This document shows, one piece after another, positions 5,318 through 5,699 of a stretch of 5,699 nucleotides of DNA; position 1 is the first letter of the stretch, and each line of letters begins with the position of its first letter. Under the pieces are notes generated by a model, which was not told where the DNA came from, ran no database searches, and was given only the letters and a program-made list of their open reading frames with translations. Position numbers and translations under genes: made by a program. The stretch spans positions 1 through 5,699 of the forward strand of contig CAJMRR010000135.1 in assembly GCA_905215835.1 (NCBI GenBank), read 5' to 3'. This stretch comes from an uncultured bacterium. GTDB lineage: Bacteria; Actinomycetota; Coriobacteriia; Coriobacteriales; Coriobacteriaceae.

Positions 5318-5699
5318 TTGAAGAAGGTAATGCTCGTCTTCGGTACCCGCCCGGAGGCTATCAAGATGTGCCCGCTCGTCAACGAGCTTAAGGCACGCTC
5401 GGAAGAGTTCGAGACCGTCGTGACCGTGACGGGCCAGCATCGCGAGATGCTCGACCAGGTGCTGCGCGTCTTCGACGTGACTCCCGACCACGACCTGGCG
5501 ATCATGAGGCCCGGCCAGACGCTGTTCGATGTGACGTACGACGTGCTTCTGAAGCTAAAGGCCGTCCTCGAGGACGAGAGGCCCGACGTGGTCCTGGTCC
5601 ACGGCGACACGACGACTAGCTTCGCCGCCGCGCTGGCCTGCTTCTACCTGCTGATCCCCGTGGGGCACGTCGAGGCCGGCCTGCGCACGCACGACATCT
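5318..5699 (+). CDS. wecB: UDP-N-acetylglucosamine 2-epimerase (non-hydrolysing), 3'-truncated by the window edge
   Basis: Interconverts UDP-GlcNAc and UDP-ManNAc in the cytosol, feeding the WecC dehydrogenase next door. About 127 residues, roughly the first third of a 360-380 aa protein, are visible and the frame is open to the last base. Motifs: FGTRPEAIKMCPLV (8-21) with Lys16; TGQHREMLDQVL (38-49); VLVHGDTTTSFAAALA (92-107) with Asp97; and GHVEAGLRT (116-124) with Glu119. These correspond in order and spacing to the catalytic Lys15, Asp95 and Glu117 of E. coli WecB. The start is TTG, supported by a strong Shine-Dalgarno. The gap to wecC is 30 bases with no terminator, so both belong to one operon. 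Codon use is GC-ending like wecC. Confidence is high for the family; the hydrolysing NeuC-type cousin cannot be fully excluded without the C-terminal half. Confidence 0.93.
   Translation, partial: MKKVMLVFGTRPEAIKMCPLVNELKARSEEFETVVTVTGQHREMLDQVLRVFDVTPDHDLAIMRPGQTLFDVTYDVLLKLKAVLEDERPDVVLVHGDTTTSFAAALACFYLLIPVGHVEAGLRTHDI

Noticed and set aside
4342..5391. A 349-codon plus-strand frame overlapping wecC and wecB
   Set aside because: The product is Arg/His/Pro-rich low complexity, as expected of a +1 frame of GC-rich DNA, and it crosses the stop of wecC and the start of wecB.

Overview
The window looks like part of a chromosome of a high-GC, anaerobic-type actinobacterium, most likely a coriobacterium such as Collinsella or a relative. 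This is an inference from codon style, frequent GTG/TTG starts, a CCA-encoding tRNA and the gene mix; no taxonomic marker is present, so genus-level placement is tentative.

Positions 1-793 are housekeeping sequence: the 3' part of a thiamine pyrophosphokinase gene, then a tRNA-Ala(GGC) gene with its own sigma70-type promoter and a strong intrinsic terminator. Positions 794-1525 are a roughly 730-base region with no believable gene. It starts AT-rich and promoter-like and ends with long inverted repeats that would fold as RNA.

From 1526 to the right edge, all genes read rightward and form a surface-polysaccharide (capsule, exopolysaccharide or wall glycan) operon. The order is: a NusG-family specialised antiterminator; a monotopic phosphoglycosyl transferase that loads the first sugar onto undecaprenyl phosphate; a WbuB-like GT4 glycosyltransferase overlapping it by 4 nt; a WecC-type UDP-ManNAc dehydrogenase; and the start of a WecB-type UDP-GlcNAc 2-epimerase, cut by the window edge. 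WecB and WecC together would convert UDP-GlcNAc to UDP-ManNAcA, so the glycan probably contains N-acetylmannosaminuronic acid. The first-gene antiterminator behind a structured leader suggests that elongation through a long operon is controlled by this protein.

The most interesting part is the leader: a 26-nt-arm imperfect inverted repeat (1265-1330), a small hairpin (1390-1411) and a long hairpin (1424-1496) ending just before the antiterminator's Shine-Dalgarno. They are candidate RNA targets or autoregulatory elements for the NusG paralogue. Codon use also changes sharply between the glycosyltransferase and wecC, suggesting that the locus is a mosaic.
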